Assembly: GCA_050950205.1 (NCBI GenBank)
Contig: JBMNHF010000002.1
Span: 62,001-126,000 of the forward strand
DNA length: 64,000 nucleotides
Reading direction: 5' to 3'
Origin: WRAV01 sp050950205
Lineage (GTDB): Bacteria; Bacillota; Clostridia; Oscillospirales; Ruminococcaceae
Shown one piece after another: positions 1-9,110 of this stretch; position 1 is the stretch's first letter; each line of letters opens with the position of its first letter. The translations under genes were made by a program, and so were the position numbers. The notes below the pieces were generated by a model. That model saw only the letters and a program-made list of their open reading frames with translations. It was not told where the DNA came from and made no database searches.

Positions 1-75
1 AGGAAAATGAAGAAAAGTGGGAAAAATTATGAACGGTTCTCTGCATGGGGGAATGCTTTGAGCAGGAAAAACAAA

Positions 76-105
76 TTACCGAATCCGTATAAAGTGTGAT
101 ATAAT
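76..105 (+). promoter_or_regulatory. Weak sigma-A-type promoter candidate
   Basis: TTACCG (76-81) and a perfect TATAAT (100-105) are separated by 18 bp, about 160 bp upstream of the first gene. The -35 box is poor. The rest of 1-264 shows no recognisable gene. Confidence 0.3.
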
Positions 106-264
106 AACCAGAAAGCGATATACTCTCGATGCATTACCTTAGCATTGCCTTGTGCCTGTGGGGATCCATCCTAGGCAACAGGCGATATGTTCATTAGCAG
201 AGCTGCCAGTTTGGCCGTTTTGACTCTGCTGCGGTTTATCCAACATCAAAAGGAGGTATATGGT

Positions 265-693
265 ATGGAATATAAACGTTTTGGAAACAGTGTGGTGGCG
301 CGTTTGGATCGGGGAGACGAGGTGGTTGCCTGCCTGACCCAACTCTGTCAGCAGGAGGACATCCGTCTGGCCCAGATATCCGGCTTGGGTGCGGTGGATT
401 ATGTCAAGGCGGGGATTTTTTATGTGGACCAAAAGCGGTATCACCAGTATGAGCTGACCGGCCCCAGAGAAATCGTCTCCCTGACGGGAAGCGCCACCCG
501 CAAGGACGGGGAAGTTTACCTTCACATCCACATTGCCGTCTCCGACGGGGAAGGAGCGGTGCTGGGGGGCCATCTCAACGAGGCAAGAATCAGCGCTACC
601 GGGGAAATTATTCTGATGATAATGGACGGCGAGGTGGGGCGGCGCTTTGATGCTGGCGGTGTTCACCTCAACCTGTTTGATTTTGGAGCATAA
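265..693 (+). CDS. PPC (DUF296) domain protein
   Basis: A 142-residue protein made entirely of one PPC/DUF296 domain, the family found in plant AT-hook proteins and as stand-alone bacterial proteins that form trimers. The HIHI segment near residue 90 followed by the GGHL motif is the family signature. The ATG at 265 is chosen because AAAGGAGGT lies just upstream; the open frame continues to 187 but without a ribosome site. It sits 3 bp before the next gene and is probably co-transcribed with it. The bacterial function is not established; the 'DNA-binding' label comes from the plant proteins and is not supported here by an AT hook. Confidence 0.85.
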   Translation: MEYKRFGNSVVARLDRGDEVVACLTQLCQQEDIRLAQISGLGAVDYVKAGIFYVDQKRYHQYELTGPREIVSLTGSATRKDGEVYLHIHIAVSDGEGAVLGGHLNEARISATGEIILMIMDGEVGRRFDAGGVHLNLFDFGA

Positions 694-696
694 ACC

Positions 697-1206
697 ATGA
701 AGCAGGTTTTGATTGTGGTGGATATGCAGGAGGATTTTGTCACTGGGGTTTTAGGCTCCCAAGAGGCACAGGCGGTGGTGGAGCCGATCCGGCAGGAAGT
801 TGCCCGCTATCGGGAGAAGGGCTGGCCGGTGCTCTTCACCGCCGATACCCACTCCCAGCAGGAAACCTCTCAGGAGAGCAGGCACATTCCCTGCCACTGC
901 GTCAAGGGAGAGGCGGGATGGCGGATTCTCTCCCAACTGGACCCCAAAGACAGCCCGGTGGTGGAAAAGCCCAGCTTTCTCTGTCTGGAGCTTCCCCGAG
1001 CCATCGGCCCTTTGGAGCCGGAGGACGTCATTGCTTTGTGCGGAGTCTGCACCGACATCTGTGTGGTTTCCAACGCCCTGTACTTAAGGGCACGGTATCC
1101 CGATAATCCCATTGTGGTGTTGGAAAAGCTCTGCGCCGGAACCTCGGAGGAAAACCACAAGGCAGCCCTTGCGGTGATGAAAAGCTGCCTCATCGAGGTT
1201 AGGTGA
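697..1206 (+). CDS. Isochorismatase-family cysteine hydrolase
   Basis: A 169-residue single-domain cysteine hydrolase of the isochorismatase/nicotinamidase superfamily. The catalytic triad is visible: Asp9 in VVDMQEDF, Lys91 in VEKPSF and Cys122 in GVCTDICVVS. The length and the DMQEDF start resemble nicotinamidases (nicotinamide to nicotinate, NAD salvage), but the substrate cannot be fixed from sequence. Spacing to the upstream PPC gene is 3 bp and to the next gene 4 bp, so the three form one operon. Confidence 0.87.
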   Translation: MKQVLIVVDMQEDFVTGVLGSQEAQAVVEPIRQEVARYREKGWPVLFTADTHSQQETSQESRHIPCHCVKGEAGWRILSQLDPKDSPVVEKPSFLCLELPRAIGPLEPEDVIALCGVCTDICVVSNALYLRARYPDNPIVVLEKLCAGTSEENHKAALAVMKSCLIEVR

Positions 1207-1210
1207 AAAA

Positions 1211-1678
1211 ATGTTGACCTATTCTATTTATGATACGCCGTTGGGAAAGATGCTAATTGCCGCCGATGAAATTGGCATCGTTCACCTGTATCCGGCTCAA
1301 AAAGTAGATACACAGGGGATGGAGCAGGGGGAAACGCCTCTGCTCCGTCAGGCTGCCCAAAAGCTGGAAGCCTATTTAAAAGGGGAGGGGGATACCTTAT
1401 CCGATCTGCCCCTTTCTCCCCGAGGTACCCCTTTTCAAAAACAGGTGTGGCGGGCCCTGCGCACCGTCCCCTATGGGGAAACCCGCAGCTATGCCTGGCT
1501 GGCCCAAGCCATTGGAAAGCCCAAGGCAGCCCGGGCGGTGGGGGGTGCCAACGGAAAAAACACCATTTTGTTGGCCATACCCTGTCACCGCATTGTGGGA
1601 GCGGATGGCTCTCTGGTGGGGTTTGGCGCAGGGATGGAAATGAAAAAAACATTGCTCCGACTGGAAGGAGCCTTGTAG
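1211..1678 (+). CDS. ogt: Methylated-DNA--protein-cysteine methyltransferase
   Basis: A 155-residue O6-alkylguanine-DNA alkyltransferase that transfers the alkyl group from damaged guanine to its own cysteine in a suicide reaction. The acceptor Cys125 lies in the diagnostic AIPCHRIVG motif. The preceding PYGETRSYAWLA and RAVGGANGKN segments are the DNA-binding helix-turn-helix and the following conserved loop. The N-terminal half is short, as in Ogt-type proteins, and there is no Ada regulatory domain. It starts 4 bp after the cysteine hydrolase. Confidence 0.93.
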   Translation: MLTYSIYDTPLGKMLIAADEIGIVHLYPAQKVDTQGMEQGETPLLRQAAQKLEAYLKGEGDTLSDLPLSPRGTPFQKQVWRALRTVPYGETRSYAWLAQAIGKPKAARAVGGANGKNTILLAIPCHRIVGADGSLVGFGAGMEMKKTLLRLEGAL

Positions 1679-1720
1679 GATCAAACGCCGGCTTCTTTGC
1701 CGGTTAAAGAGGTGGTAGCA

Positions 1721-3652
1721 TTGAACAGCCCGTCGATGGATGAGTTTACCCGTTTTCGCTTTTTGTCCGGTTTGCAGGCAGCGCCGGAAGGCGAACATGC
1801 TATCTTTCGGGTAACCCGCATCGAAGAAAACGAATACCGCCACACCCTGTGGCTTTGGAAAGGGGAGCAGGAGCTGCGGTCGATGGCCGAGTTGGGGACT
1901 TCTTCCCTTTTTGTTTGGGACAGCAGCAAAACCCTGCTGTTTGCCGCCCTTCGCAACCCCAAAGACCTAGCTCGAAAGAAGAAGGGAGAGGTGCCCACCG
2001 TCTTTTACCGGCTGCCGGTGGATGGCGGCGAGGCTGTGGAAGCCTTTCGACTGCCGTTGGAGGTGGAGCAAATCCGCCCCTTGGTTAAAGACACCTATCT
2101 GGTGCTGGCCCGGTGGAAAAAAGATGTCCCCCAGGGTTTGGAAGAAGGAGACTGCCAGATACTGGAGGAAGTGCCGTTCTGGCAAAACGGCAAGGGATTT
2201 TCCAGCGGAAGGCGCCTGCGCCTCTACCTCTATCATGCCTTGGAAGATCGGCTGGAGCCTGTTTCCAAAGAGGAAGAGGATGTGGAAGACTTCCGGGTGG
2301 GGCCAAAGGGGCGGTTTGCCTACACCGTCAACGTCTGCCCAAAGGTGGGGACCCAGTTTCAGTCCCTGTGGGAGTATTGCCCCCAAAACAAGGCGAGCCA
2401 TATGAGGTTGGATGCCCAGATGGCCATCCACGAATTTGATTTTTGGGGAGAAAAGCTGGTGATAGCGGGAGCCGACGGCAGCCGCTATGGACTACTGGAA
2501 AACGACACCCTCTATCTGCTGGAGAAAGAGAAATTAACCACCCTTGCCCGGCCCGATTTAAAGGTGGGAGCGAGAATAAACTCCGACTGCCGCTATGGCT
2601 CCGGCACCACCTTTCAGGTGGCGGGGGACAGCCTTTACTTCACAGCGGTACAGGGGTATTGCTGCCATCTGTTTGAGATGAAGCTGCCGGGGGGAAAAGT
2701 TCGCCCGGTCACCCCGGCGGGGTATCAGGTGGAGCTGTTTGATGCAGCCAGGGACAAGCTTGCGCTGGTGGCCTTTCGAGGACAGGAGCTGCAGGAACTT
2801 TACTGCTTAGAGCAGGAGCAACTGTGCAGGGTTTCGGATTTTAACACCGATGCCCTCAAAGGCGTTTGGGTGGGAACCCCAGAGCACCAAGCTTCTCAGC
2901 GGGGGGGATGCCCCATCGACGGCTGGGTGATTCCCCCGAAAGATTACCGCCCGGAGAAAACATATCCTGCCATTCTCAACATTCACGGTGGGCCCAAAAC
3001 CGCCTATGGAGACAACTACTTTCACGAGATGCAGTTTTGGGCGGGGCAGGGATACTTTGTCCTCTTTTGCAATCCCCGGGGCAGCGACGGAAAGGGAGAT
3101 GCGTTTTCCGATATTCGGGGGAAATACGGAACCTGCGATTGTGATGATGTGATGGGATTTTTGGATGAGATGCTACAGCGCTATCCCGCCATCGACCCCA
3201 AGCGGATTGGCGTGGCGGGGGGCAGCTACGGCGGTTTTTTGGTCAACTGGATGATTGGCCACACCCATCGTTTTGCTGCAGCGGTTTCTCAGCGGGGGAT
3301 TGCCAACTGGATCACCATGGATTTGCTCAGCGATATTGGAGCCCGGTTTGTGCGGGATCAAATCGGCTTGGGTCCCTGGAAGGATTGGAGCCGGTATTGG
3401 GACCGTTCCCCCCTCAAGTACGCCGACCAAGTCAAAACTCCCACCTTGTTCATTCACTCCGATGAAGATTACCGCTGCCCGGTGGGGGAGGGGTATCAGA
3501 TGTATTCGGCCCTGCGGCAACATGGGGTGGAGTGCCGGGCCTGCATCTTCCATGGGGAAAACCATGAGCTTTCCCGCAGTGGAAAACCGGCACAACGTCT
3601 GCGCCGCCTGAAGGAAATCACCGCTTGGATGAACCGCTTCTGCAGGGGGTAG
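1721..3652 (+). CDS. S9-family prolyl oligopeptidase/acylaminoacyl peptidase
   Basis: A cytoplasmic serine peptidase of about 643 residues, with an N-terminal beta-propeller-like region (about 1-390) and a C-terminal alpha/beta hydrolase domain. The nucleophile is Ser502 in GGSYGGF; the acid is Asp in HSDEDYRCPV and the base His in FHGENHELSR. The HGGPKTAYGD oxyanion region precedes them. The TTG at 1721 is preferred because AAAGAGGTGG lies 5 bp upstream; an ATG at 1736 is possible. No signal peptide is seen. A strong hairpin terminator follows. Confidence 0.9.
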   Translation: MNSPSMDEFTRFRFLSGLQAAPEGEHAIFRVTRIEENEYRHTLWLWKGEQELRSMAELGTSSLFVWDSSKTLLFAALRNPKDLARKKKGEVPTVFYRLPVDGGEAVEAFRLPLEVEQIRPLVKDTYLVLARWKKDVPQGLEEGDCQILEEVPFWQNGKGFSSGRRLRLYLYHALEDRLEPVSKEEEDVEDFRVGPKGRFAYTVNVCPKVGTQFQSLWEYCPQNKASHMRLDAQMAIHEFDFWGEKLVIAGADGSRYGLLENDTLYLLEKEKLTTLARPDLKVGARINSDCRYGSGTTFQVAGDSLYFTAVQGYCCHLFEMKLPGGKVRPVTPAGYQVELFDAARDKLALVAFRGQELQELYCLEQEQLCRVSDFNTDALKGVWVGTPEHQASQRGGCPIDGWVIPPKDYRPEKTYPAILNIHGGPKTAYGDNYFHEMQFWAGQGYFVLFCNPRGSDGKGDAFSDIRGKYGTCDCDDVMGFLDEMLQRYPAIDPKRIGVAGGSYGGFLVNWMIGHTHRFAAAVSQRGIANWITMDLLSDIGARFVRDQIGLGPWKDWSRYWDRSPLKYADQVKTPTLFIHSDEDYRCPVGEGYQMYSALRQHGVECRACIFHGENHELSRSGKPAQRLRRLKEITAWMNRFCRG

Positions 3653-3725
3653 AAAAATCAATCACCCAAGAGGCGGGCAACGGTTCTGATTTTATCCGGA
3701 TGGAACATTGAGTTTCCAGGCAAAT

Positions 3726-3764
3726 AAAAAAGCCGGTGCAGAATTATCTGCACCGGCTTTTTGT
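3726..3764. terminator. Bidirectional intrinsic terminator
   Basis: A perfect 12-bp stem (AGCCGGTGCAGA, loop ATTA, TCTGCACCGGCT) is flanked by A5 and T5, so it can end the peptidase transcript and the opposing channel gene transcript. Confidence 0.9.
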
Positions 3765-4624
3765 TATGGTAGGGTTTTACTCATCGGCTCAGGCTCCTGC
3801 TCTTCTTTTGGGGTGAGCCGGACATGACAGAACCATAAAAGCAGGCCATAGCCCACTCCTCCAATCAGGTTGCCGATGGTGACCGGCAATAGATTGCGCA
3901 GCAGGTAGATGTTCCAGTTGAGATGCGAAGGAAAGATGCCTGCCTGTACCGCCAAAGGGGCGTACTGCGGCTGGTTGAGGGCCAGTATGCCCACCGGAAT
4001 CAGATACATATTGGCCACGGCGTTTTCAAATCCGCTGATGATAAAAAACACAACGGGGATGGAGGCTCCCATAATGCGGCCGGGGGTATCCTTGGCGGAA
4101 AGGCTGCACAGTACCGCCGTGCAAACCAGTATATTGCAAAGGATTCCCAGAATGGTGGTGGCACCAAAAGACAGGATGGTTTTGGAATGGGCCAGTTGAA
4201 TGGTGTAGAGTGCCAGTCTGCCATTGCTGAGGTTGAGCTGGCCGCTGAACACCACCAAAACGGAAATGAGCAGTCCGCCGGTTAGGTTGCCCAGATAGAC
4301 AAGGAGCCAATTTTTCAGCACGGCGGGCCAGGAGGCTCGACGTGCCACCACGGCAGTCACCATCATGGTGTTGCCGAGAAATAGCTCACCCCCCAGCAAC
4401 ATCACCATGGAAAGCCCAATGGGCCATAAAAAACCGCTGATGACCTGTATCAACCCCGGATTTTCCAGGGAGTGAACGGCGGTGTTGCTGGCCACACCGC
4501 CAAACGCAAGAAGACTGCCTGCCATCACACCCAAAAGATACATTTTTGGGGCGGGATAGCGGGTTTTTTCCACTCCCAAATCGATATAATTCCTCACCAC
4601 CTCGTGAGGGGAAAAGAGATTCAT
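3764..4624 (-). CDS. Formate/nitrite transporter family channel
   Basis: A 286-residue polytopic membrane protein of the FocA/NirC (FNT) family, pentameric channels for formate, nitrite or hydrosulfide. It has about six hydrophobic segments, and the N-terminal FSPHEVVRNYIDLGVEK and NTMMVTAVVARRASW segments are typical of the family. The ATG at 4624 is chosen for its GGGAGG ribosome site; the frame runs upstream to 4735 but that part is cysteine- and arginine-rich and not family-like. In an anaerobe with folate-C1 chemistry next door (cyclodeaminase), formate is the most plausible substrate, which is inference. Confidence 0.9.
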   Translation of the reverse strand: MNLFSPHEVVRNYIDLGVEKTRYPAPKMYLLGVMAGSLLAFGGVASNTAVHSLENPGLIQVISGFLWPIGLSMVMLLGGELFLGNTMMVTAVVARRASWPAVLKNWLLVYLGNLTGGLLISVLVVFSGQLNLSNGRLALYTIQLAHSKTILSFGATTILGILCNILVCTAVLCSLSAKDTPGRIMGASIPVVFFIISGFENAVANMYLIPVGILALNQPQYAPLAVQAGIFPSHLNWNIYLLRNLLPVTIGNLIGGVGYGLLLWFCHVRLTPKEEQEPEPMSKTLP

Positions 4625-4694
4625 GTCATGCCTCCCGGCTTTTCCTATCATCCTTTTGGGAAAACATTGTAAGTCGTGTTCCAACCTCTTTTCT

Positions 4695-5327
4695 CTACTC
4701 GTGGAATCGGGCGGCCACACGCTGAAAAATCTCATCTGCCTTTCGGGTATACCGGTCTAACATTTGGGTGGCTTTCTGGTTATAACTTTGGGCCATCTGC
4801 CGGTCTGTCATGGATTTGGTGTTGATAAAAACATTGAGGCTGGCTGCCTGCAAAGCCGCCTTGCAGCAGATGACGCCGCAGCCCACATCAGAAATGGCAA
4901 TGGCTGTGCCCTTGGCGGCAAACTCCTCATGCAGATCAATGGCTTGGCAGCAGGCCCGCATAATTTCCAAGGGAACTTCGCAGCAATCTTTGAGGGCTTG
5001 CTCCATTACCCTGGCTTTTTCTGCCCGCTGGGCTTCGGTTTCTTTGGGCATGCCGTAGGCCTTGGAAAGGGGCTCAAACACCAGAGCATCCCGCTGGATC
5101 AGGGAGAGAAGTTCCGCCTGCAAACCGTCTGCCTTCTCCTTCAGGGCGACAATATCCTCCTGCACGTCGGCGTATTTCTTTTTGCCAAGGGTCAGGCTGC
5201 CCACCATGTTGCCCAGAGCGATTCCAATGGCACCCACCAAAGCGGAGGCTCCACCGCCTCCCGGTACCGGCTCCTTGGAGGCCAGTGCTTCTACAAAATC
5301 TTCACAGCTTAATTTTGAAAAATCCAT
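4695..5327 (-). CDS. Cyclodeaminase/cyclohydrolase family protein
   Basis: A 210-residue all-helical protein of the FTCD_C family (formiminotetrahydrofolate cyclodeaminase, or methenyl-THF cyclohydrolase FchA). The opening segment EALASKEPVPGGGGASALVGA is the folate-binding signature, and the length matches the stand-alone enzyme. It would feed formimino- or formyl-folate C1 units into tetrahydrofolate. The FNT channel lies 70 bp downstream on the same strand and the alanine racemase 56 bp upstream. Confidence 0.9.
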   Translation of the reverse strand: MDFSKLSCEDFVEALASKEPVPGGGGASALVGAIGIALGNMVGSLTLGKKKYADVQEDIVALKEKADGLQAELLSLIQRDALVFEPLSKAYGMPKETEAQRAEKARVMEQALKDCCEVPLEIMRACCQAIDLHEEFAAKGTAIAISDVGCGVICCKAALQAASLNVFINTKSMTDRQMAQSYNQKATQMLDRYTRKADEIFQRVAARFHE

Positions 5328-5383
5328 TTCATTCGCCCTCCTTATCCTTTTTATTCTAACAAAAATCCGTTTTTATGCCAAGG

Positions 5384-6529
5384 TTATAGATGGGAAAGAT
5401 AATCGGCCCGCTCCATGGTTTTGCCATCTTCCAGGTAATAGCGGGGAACCCGAAGCCCCAGAGAGGTGAGCACCTCGTAGGGAATGGTGTCGGCGGCAAT
5501 GGCCCAATCCTCCACCGTGAGCCGCTGGGCTCCGTCCACCCCCACCAAAGTGGCAATATCCCCCGCCTGTACCTGATCCACACTGGTGACGTCCAGCATG
5601 CACATATCCATGCAGATGCGGCCCACCTGAGGGACTTTTTGTCCTCTCACCAGCATTTGAATGCGGTTGGAGGCCTTCCAGAGCAGGCCGTCGCCATAGC
5701 CTGCCGACACCACTGCGATTTTGGTGCGAGCCGGGGCGGTCCAGGTGCAGGAATAGCTCACCGTTTCTCCTGCCTCCACCCACTTGACCTGAGCGATCCG
5801 AGCCTTGAGAGAGAGGACGGGGCGCAGGGGAGAGGGGTGGGCAGCATAGCCGTAAAGCATCAGCCCGGGCCGCACCATTTGAGCGTGGGTGTAAGGGTGC
5901 CGCAAAATGGCATCGCTGTTGGCACAGTGGGTGACCAAAGGCACAAAACCTTTTTCGGCAAGAGCCTTGAGCACCTGCTCAAACAAAGCGTATTGGGCCT
6001 CGGTAAACGAGTCCTTATCTTTATCTCCCGAGGCTGCAAAGTGGGTAAAGAGTCCCTCGGTCAAAAAACAGGGCCAGGAATTGAGCTCTAAAATCTCCTC
6101 CACCGCCTGATGGGCGTTGATCCCCAGGCGATGCATTCCGGTTTCCACTTTAATATGAACCTTGGCCTGAGCACCGTTTAAAGCCTTCCGGTAAGAGAGG
6201 GCAGTTTCCCGGTCAGGCAGGCTGAGGGTGACGTTGGCGGCCACCAGCTCCGGCACCAGCTCCGGGGGGACCACCCCCAGCACCAGAATATCATTTTCCA
6301 CACCGTGGCGGCGCAGCTGAAGAGCTTCGTTGCCATCGGCCACTCCAAAGCTATCTGCCCCTGCCCGGGCAAGGGCCTGAGCTACCGCCACTGCTCCGTG
6401 GCTATAGGCGTCTGCCTTGATAATGGGCATAATTCGCTTGCCTGTACAGCGGCGAACCACCTCAAAATTATGCACAAGGGCACCGAGATCCACTTCAATC
6501 CAGATCCTGTCCCGATTTGTCGGACTCAC
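5384..6529 (-). CDS. alr: Alanine racemase
   Basis: A PLP-dependent fold-III racemase of about 381 residues that makes D-alanine for peptidoglycan. The PLP lysine is in MPIIKADAYSHGA and the catalytic tyrosine in VSAGYGDGLLW; the C-terminal beta domain with GRICMDMCMLDVT is complete. A GTG at 6529 is preferred: GGGAGG lies 9 bp before it, and the resulting length fits the family. The frame remains open to 6574 without a ribosome site. In spore-formers a second copy often acts in germination control, so which copy this is cannot be told. Confidence 0.95.
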   Translation of the reverse strand: MSPTNRDRIWIEVDLGALVHNFEVVRRCTGKRIMPIIKADAYSHGAVAVAQALARAGADSFGVADGNEALQLRRHGVENDILVLGVVPPELVPELVAANVTLSLPDRETALSYRKALNGAQAKVHIKVETGMHRLGINAHQAVEEILELNSWPCFLTEGLFTHFAASGDKDKDSFTEAQYALFEQVLKALAEKGFVPLVTHCANSDAILRHPYTHAQMVRPGLMLYGYAAHPSPLRPVLSLKARIAQVKWVEAGETVSYSCTWTAPARTKIAVVSAGYGDGLLWKASNRIQMLVRGQKVPQVGRICMDMCMLDVTSVDQVQAGDIATLVGVDGAQRLTVEDWAIAADTIPYEVLTSLGLRVPRYYLEDGKTMERADYLSHL

Positions 6530-6742
6530 AATGACATTCCTCCCAGATGGATTTCCATCTTTATAGTATGACACAAACCCCGCTGAAAAGAAAGGGGAAA
6601 CCGGGGAAATTTATCGGTCTGCAAAGGCATAGAAATTGGGACAGGCCTCGCCGAAATCCTGCAGGAATCGCCTGGGTTTGGCATAATCTGTCCGGCGGGA
6701 GAATATCTTCTAATATAGAATGTGGAAGAGGTGAGGGCAAAA

Positions 6743-7264
6743 ATGATTATGATTAGCTTTCGTTTGAGAACCGGAAGAGTGCTGTTGAGCTTGCTGGCCA
6801 TAGCACTGATTGTAACTTTGAGCGTAATGGGGATAAAAGCTGTGCGCAGCGATGATGCCATAAGCACCGGCAGCGAGCAGGTGGAAGAGGCGGCCAAACC
6901 TAAAAAAACAAAGGTAAAGTCAGAACAAGACCGGCAGGAGTTTATTCGCTCCTTTGGCTGGGAGGTGGAGGAAGAGCCGGTTGAAGTACTGGAGGTCATC
7001 ATCCCCAAGGAGTTTGACTCGGTGTATGAGGCCTATAACTCCATGCAAAAAAGGCAAGGGTATGATTTGAGCCAGCACGCCGGAAAACGCTGCAAACGCT
7101 ATAGCTATGTGGTCACCAACTATCCCGGGCAGCCGGAAGATGTACGCATTAACCTGCTTATCAGGGGCAACAGGGTAATTGGCGGAGACGTTTGCTCCAT
7201 GCTGGAAGGCGGCTTTATGCACGGATTTTCTATGGATCAGGCTTCGGTGCCCCAGGCAAAGTAA
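6743..7264 (+). CDS. DUF4830 domain protein, membrane-anchored
   Basis: A 173-residue protein with an N-terminal transmembrane or uncleaved signal segment (about residues 8-28, LLSLLAIALIVTLSVMG), a charged linker rich in Glu and Lys, and a C-terminal DUF4830 domain beginning near FGWEVEEEPVEV. Such proteins are common near sporulation and cell-envelope genes in Clostridia; their function is unknown. The ATG at 6743 follows GAGGTGAGG. A hairpin terminator lies 125 bp downstream, separating it from sigK. Confidence 0.75.
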   Translation: MIMISFRLRTGRVLLSLLAIALIVTLSVMGIKAVRSDDAISTGSEQVEEAAKPKKTKVKSEQDRQEFIRSFGWEVEEEPVEVLEVIIPKEFDSVYEAYNSMQKRQGYDLSQHAGKRCKRYSYVVTNYPGQPEDVRINLLIRGNRVIGGDVCSMLEGGFMHGFSMDQASVPQAK

Positions 7265-7388
7265 ATAGGATGTTACATGGTGATTTGGGCAAACATTTGG
7301 CGGTTTGGGATGGGCAAAGTTGAGCGAAAAGCCCTCCAAAGAAAGGTTCTTGACCAATAAAAGACAATGAAAAACGGCTAAAACAGCA

Positions 7389-7419
7389 AAAAACACCCCA
7401 TCTTCGGGGTGTTTTTCTT
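7389..7419 (+). terminator. Intrinsic terminator after the DUF4830 gene
   Basis: ACACCCCA-TCTT-CGGGGTGT, an 8-bp stem followed by T5, lies between the DUF4830 gene and sigK. Confidence 0.8.
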
Positions 7420-7483
7420 ATTTTGGAGCAAGGGACACGCACATTTTAAAATGGTGGCAATATACTGTTTTGAGGTGATTTCT

Positions 7484-8185
7484 GTGTATTTGCTGCTGAT
7501 TGGGTTTGCCCTATGCAATCTGCTCTACATCGCCCTGCACACTTTGCCCACCGGCTCTTTTCCCAAACCTCTTTCCCCCCAAGAGGAGCAGGAGTGTCTG
7601 GAGGCGATTAAACAAGGGGACCAAGAGGCCAAAAACCGGCTGATCGAACACAATCTCAGGCTGGTAGCCCATATCATCAAACGCTACTATGCCAGCTTGA
7701 AGGATCAGGAGGATCTCATTTCCATCGGCACCATCGGACTTATCAAAGCTGCCTCCACCTTTGACAACAGCAAAGGCACACGATTTGCCACCTATGCATC
7801 CCGCTGTATTGAAAACGAGATTTTAATGCATTTTCGCAATCAGCGCAAATGCGCCCAAGATGTCTTTATTTCCGACCCCATCGACACCGATAAGGAAGGA
7901 AACAGCCTGACCCTGCAGGATATTATGTCGGATGATGACAACATCTTTGACCACATCGATCTGCGGCTCAAAAGTGAGCAGATGTATCAGTTTATCGAAA
8001 AGAACCTCACCCCCCGGGAACAAAAAATTTTGATCATGCGGTACGGTTTATTTTGCCGCAGACCCATGACCCAGCGGGAGGTGGCCAAGGAGCTGAATAT
8101 CAGCCGCTCCTATGTTTCGCGCATTGAAAAAAAGGCCATTGGAATTTTGCGCCGCCAGTTTGGGCGGGCAGGATTTTTGGAATAA
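7484..8185 (+). CDS. sigK: RNA polymerase sporulation sigma factor SigK
   Basis: A 233-residue sigma-70-family factor that drives late mother-cell transcription during sporulation. It starts with a hydrophobic pro-sequence (LLLIGFALCNLLYIALH) as in pro-SigK, which is cleaved before activation. Then come the PLSPQEEQE segment, region 2 (QEDLISIGTIGLIKAASTF) and region 4 with the helix-turn-helix REVAKELNISRSYVSRIE. The GTG at 7484 is selected because GAGGTGAT lies just upstream and the product has the normal length. The gene is intact, with no skin-type insertion. Upstream in-frame codons (7409, 7451) lack a good ribosome site. Confidence 0.93.
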   Translation: MYLLLIGFALCNLLYIALHTLPTGSFPKPLSPQEEQECLEAIKQGDQEAKNRLIEHNLRLVAHIIKRYYASLKDQEDLISIGTIGLIKAASTFDNSKGTRFATYASRCIENEILMHFRNQRKCAQDVFISDPIDTDKEGNSLTLQDIMSDDDNIFDHIDLRLKSEQMYQFIEKNLTPREQKILIMRYGLFCRRPMTQREVAKELNISRSYVSRIEKKAIGILRRQFGRAGFLE

Positions 8186-8217
8186 AGGGCAAAGAACACT
8201 TTGCATCCCAAGATATC

Positions 8218-8261
8218 AGCAGGCCCATGACAGCAATCTTGTCTGTCATGGGCCTGCTTTC
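8218..8261. terminator. Bidirectional terminator after sigK
   Basis: A perfect 16-bp stem (AGCAGGCCCATGACAG / CTGTCATGGGCCTGCT) with a 9-base loop and T3 on the plus strand lies between convergent sigK and the 8.3-15.6 kb operon. Confidence 0.85.
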
Positions 8262-8279
8262 TATCGCAAAGCTCGGGCA

Positions 8280-9110
8280 TCAACTCACCCACTGGATGGT
8301 TTTGCCGTCGCTGTGAAACAAGACAGTTTGTTCCACCGAAAAAAACCATTGGGTTCCCATCTCGTTTCCCATCTCCGCCAGATCTGGGCTGGCTTCTTTT
8401 GCTGTAACCACTGTGTAGGTGGGAGAGAGCAGCGAAAAGAGCTCCCCGGAGCGTGAATGGTGCCGTCCATGGTGGGGAAGCTTGTATAGGTCAACGGGAT
8501 TCCATTCCACCTGCATCAATTCGCCAATTCGTTTGCTTTGCGCATCCCCTGGGAACAGCATGGAAACATCCCCGTGCTCTACATAAACTGCCAGAGAGTA
8601 ATTGTTGTTCTCGTTGTAGTTTTTTTCCAGGGGCGGATAGATGTAGATCTCCATATCATGGACGGTATAATGTAAAATTCGGCTGGGCACCACGACCTTT
8701 ACCCGGCTTTGATTTAAGCGAGCCTGTAAAAAACGATGGGTATCGTTCTCCTTTTGGTAGAAAGGTTGGATGACGGCGTCCACTTTTAGAGCGCGGACGA
8801 TGTCTGCCGCTGAGCCGATGTGATCCTTGTCCGGGTGGGTCAGCACAAGATAGTTTAGAGTTTCAATCTTGTGCTCCTCCAAAAAGGACAAAATGGTTTG
8901 GGCGTCTCCTGCTTCCCCGGTATCAATCATCATGGCAAAATTTTCTTGCCATAATACAATACAATCGGCATCGTTGGCGGTGCCCACAAAGGCGATATTC
9001 AGGTTGGGGTCGTACGGTGGACGATCCATCAGTTCCAAGCCATAAATCAGGCCGATCATAGCGGCGATGAGCAGCAGGGTGGCAAATGCCTGCAAAATCC
9101 CTCTTTTCAT
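8280..9110 (-). CDS. ComEC/Rec2-like MBL-fold metallo-hydrolase
   Basis: A 276-residue protein with one N-terminal membrane anchor and an extracytoplasmic metallo-beta-lactamase domain. The metal-binding motif is HPDKDH, followed by the PGDAQ and LPHHGRHHS segments typical of the ComEC C-terminal domain. It lacks the ComEC channel, so it is a stand-alone hydrolase, perhaps a phosphodiesterase. It is the last gene of the surface-polymer operon and overlaps the GH5 gene by 4 bp (ATGA), so translation is probably coupled. Substrate unknown. Confidence 0.85.
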   Translation of the reverse strand: MKRGILQAFATLLLIAAMIGLIYGLELMDRPPYDPNLNIAFVGTANDADCIVLWQENFAMMIDTGEAGDAQTILSFLEEHKIETLNYLVLTHPDKDHIGSAADIVRALKVDAVIQPFYQKENDTHRFLQARLNQSRVKVVVPSRILHYTVHDMEIYIYPPLEKNYNENNNYSLAVYVEHGDVSMLFPGDAQSKRIGELMQVEWNPVDLYKLPHHGRHHSRSGELFSLLSPTYTVVTAKEASPDLAEMGNEMGTQWFFSVEQTVLFHSDGKTIQWVS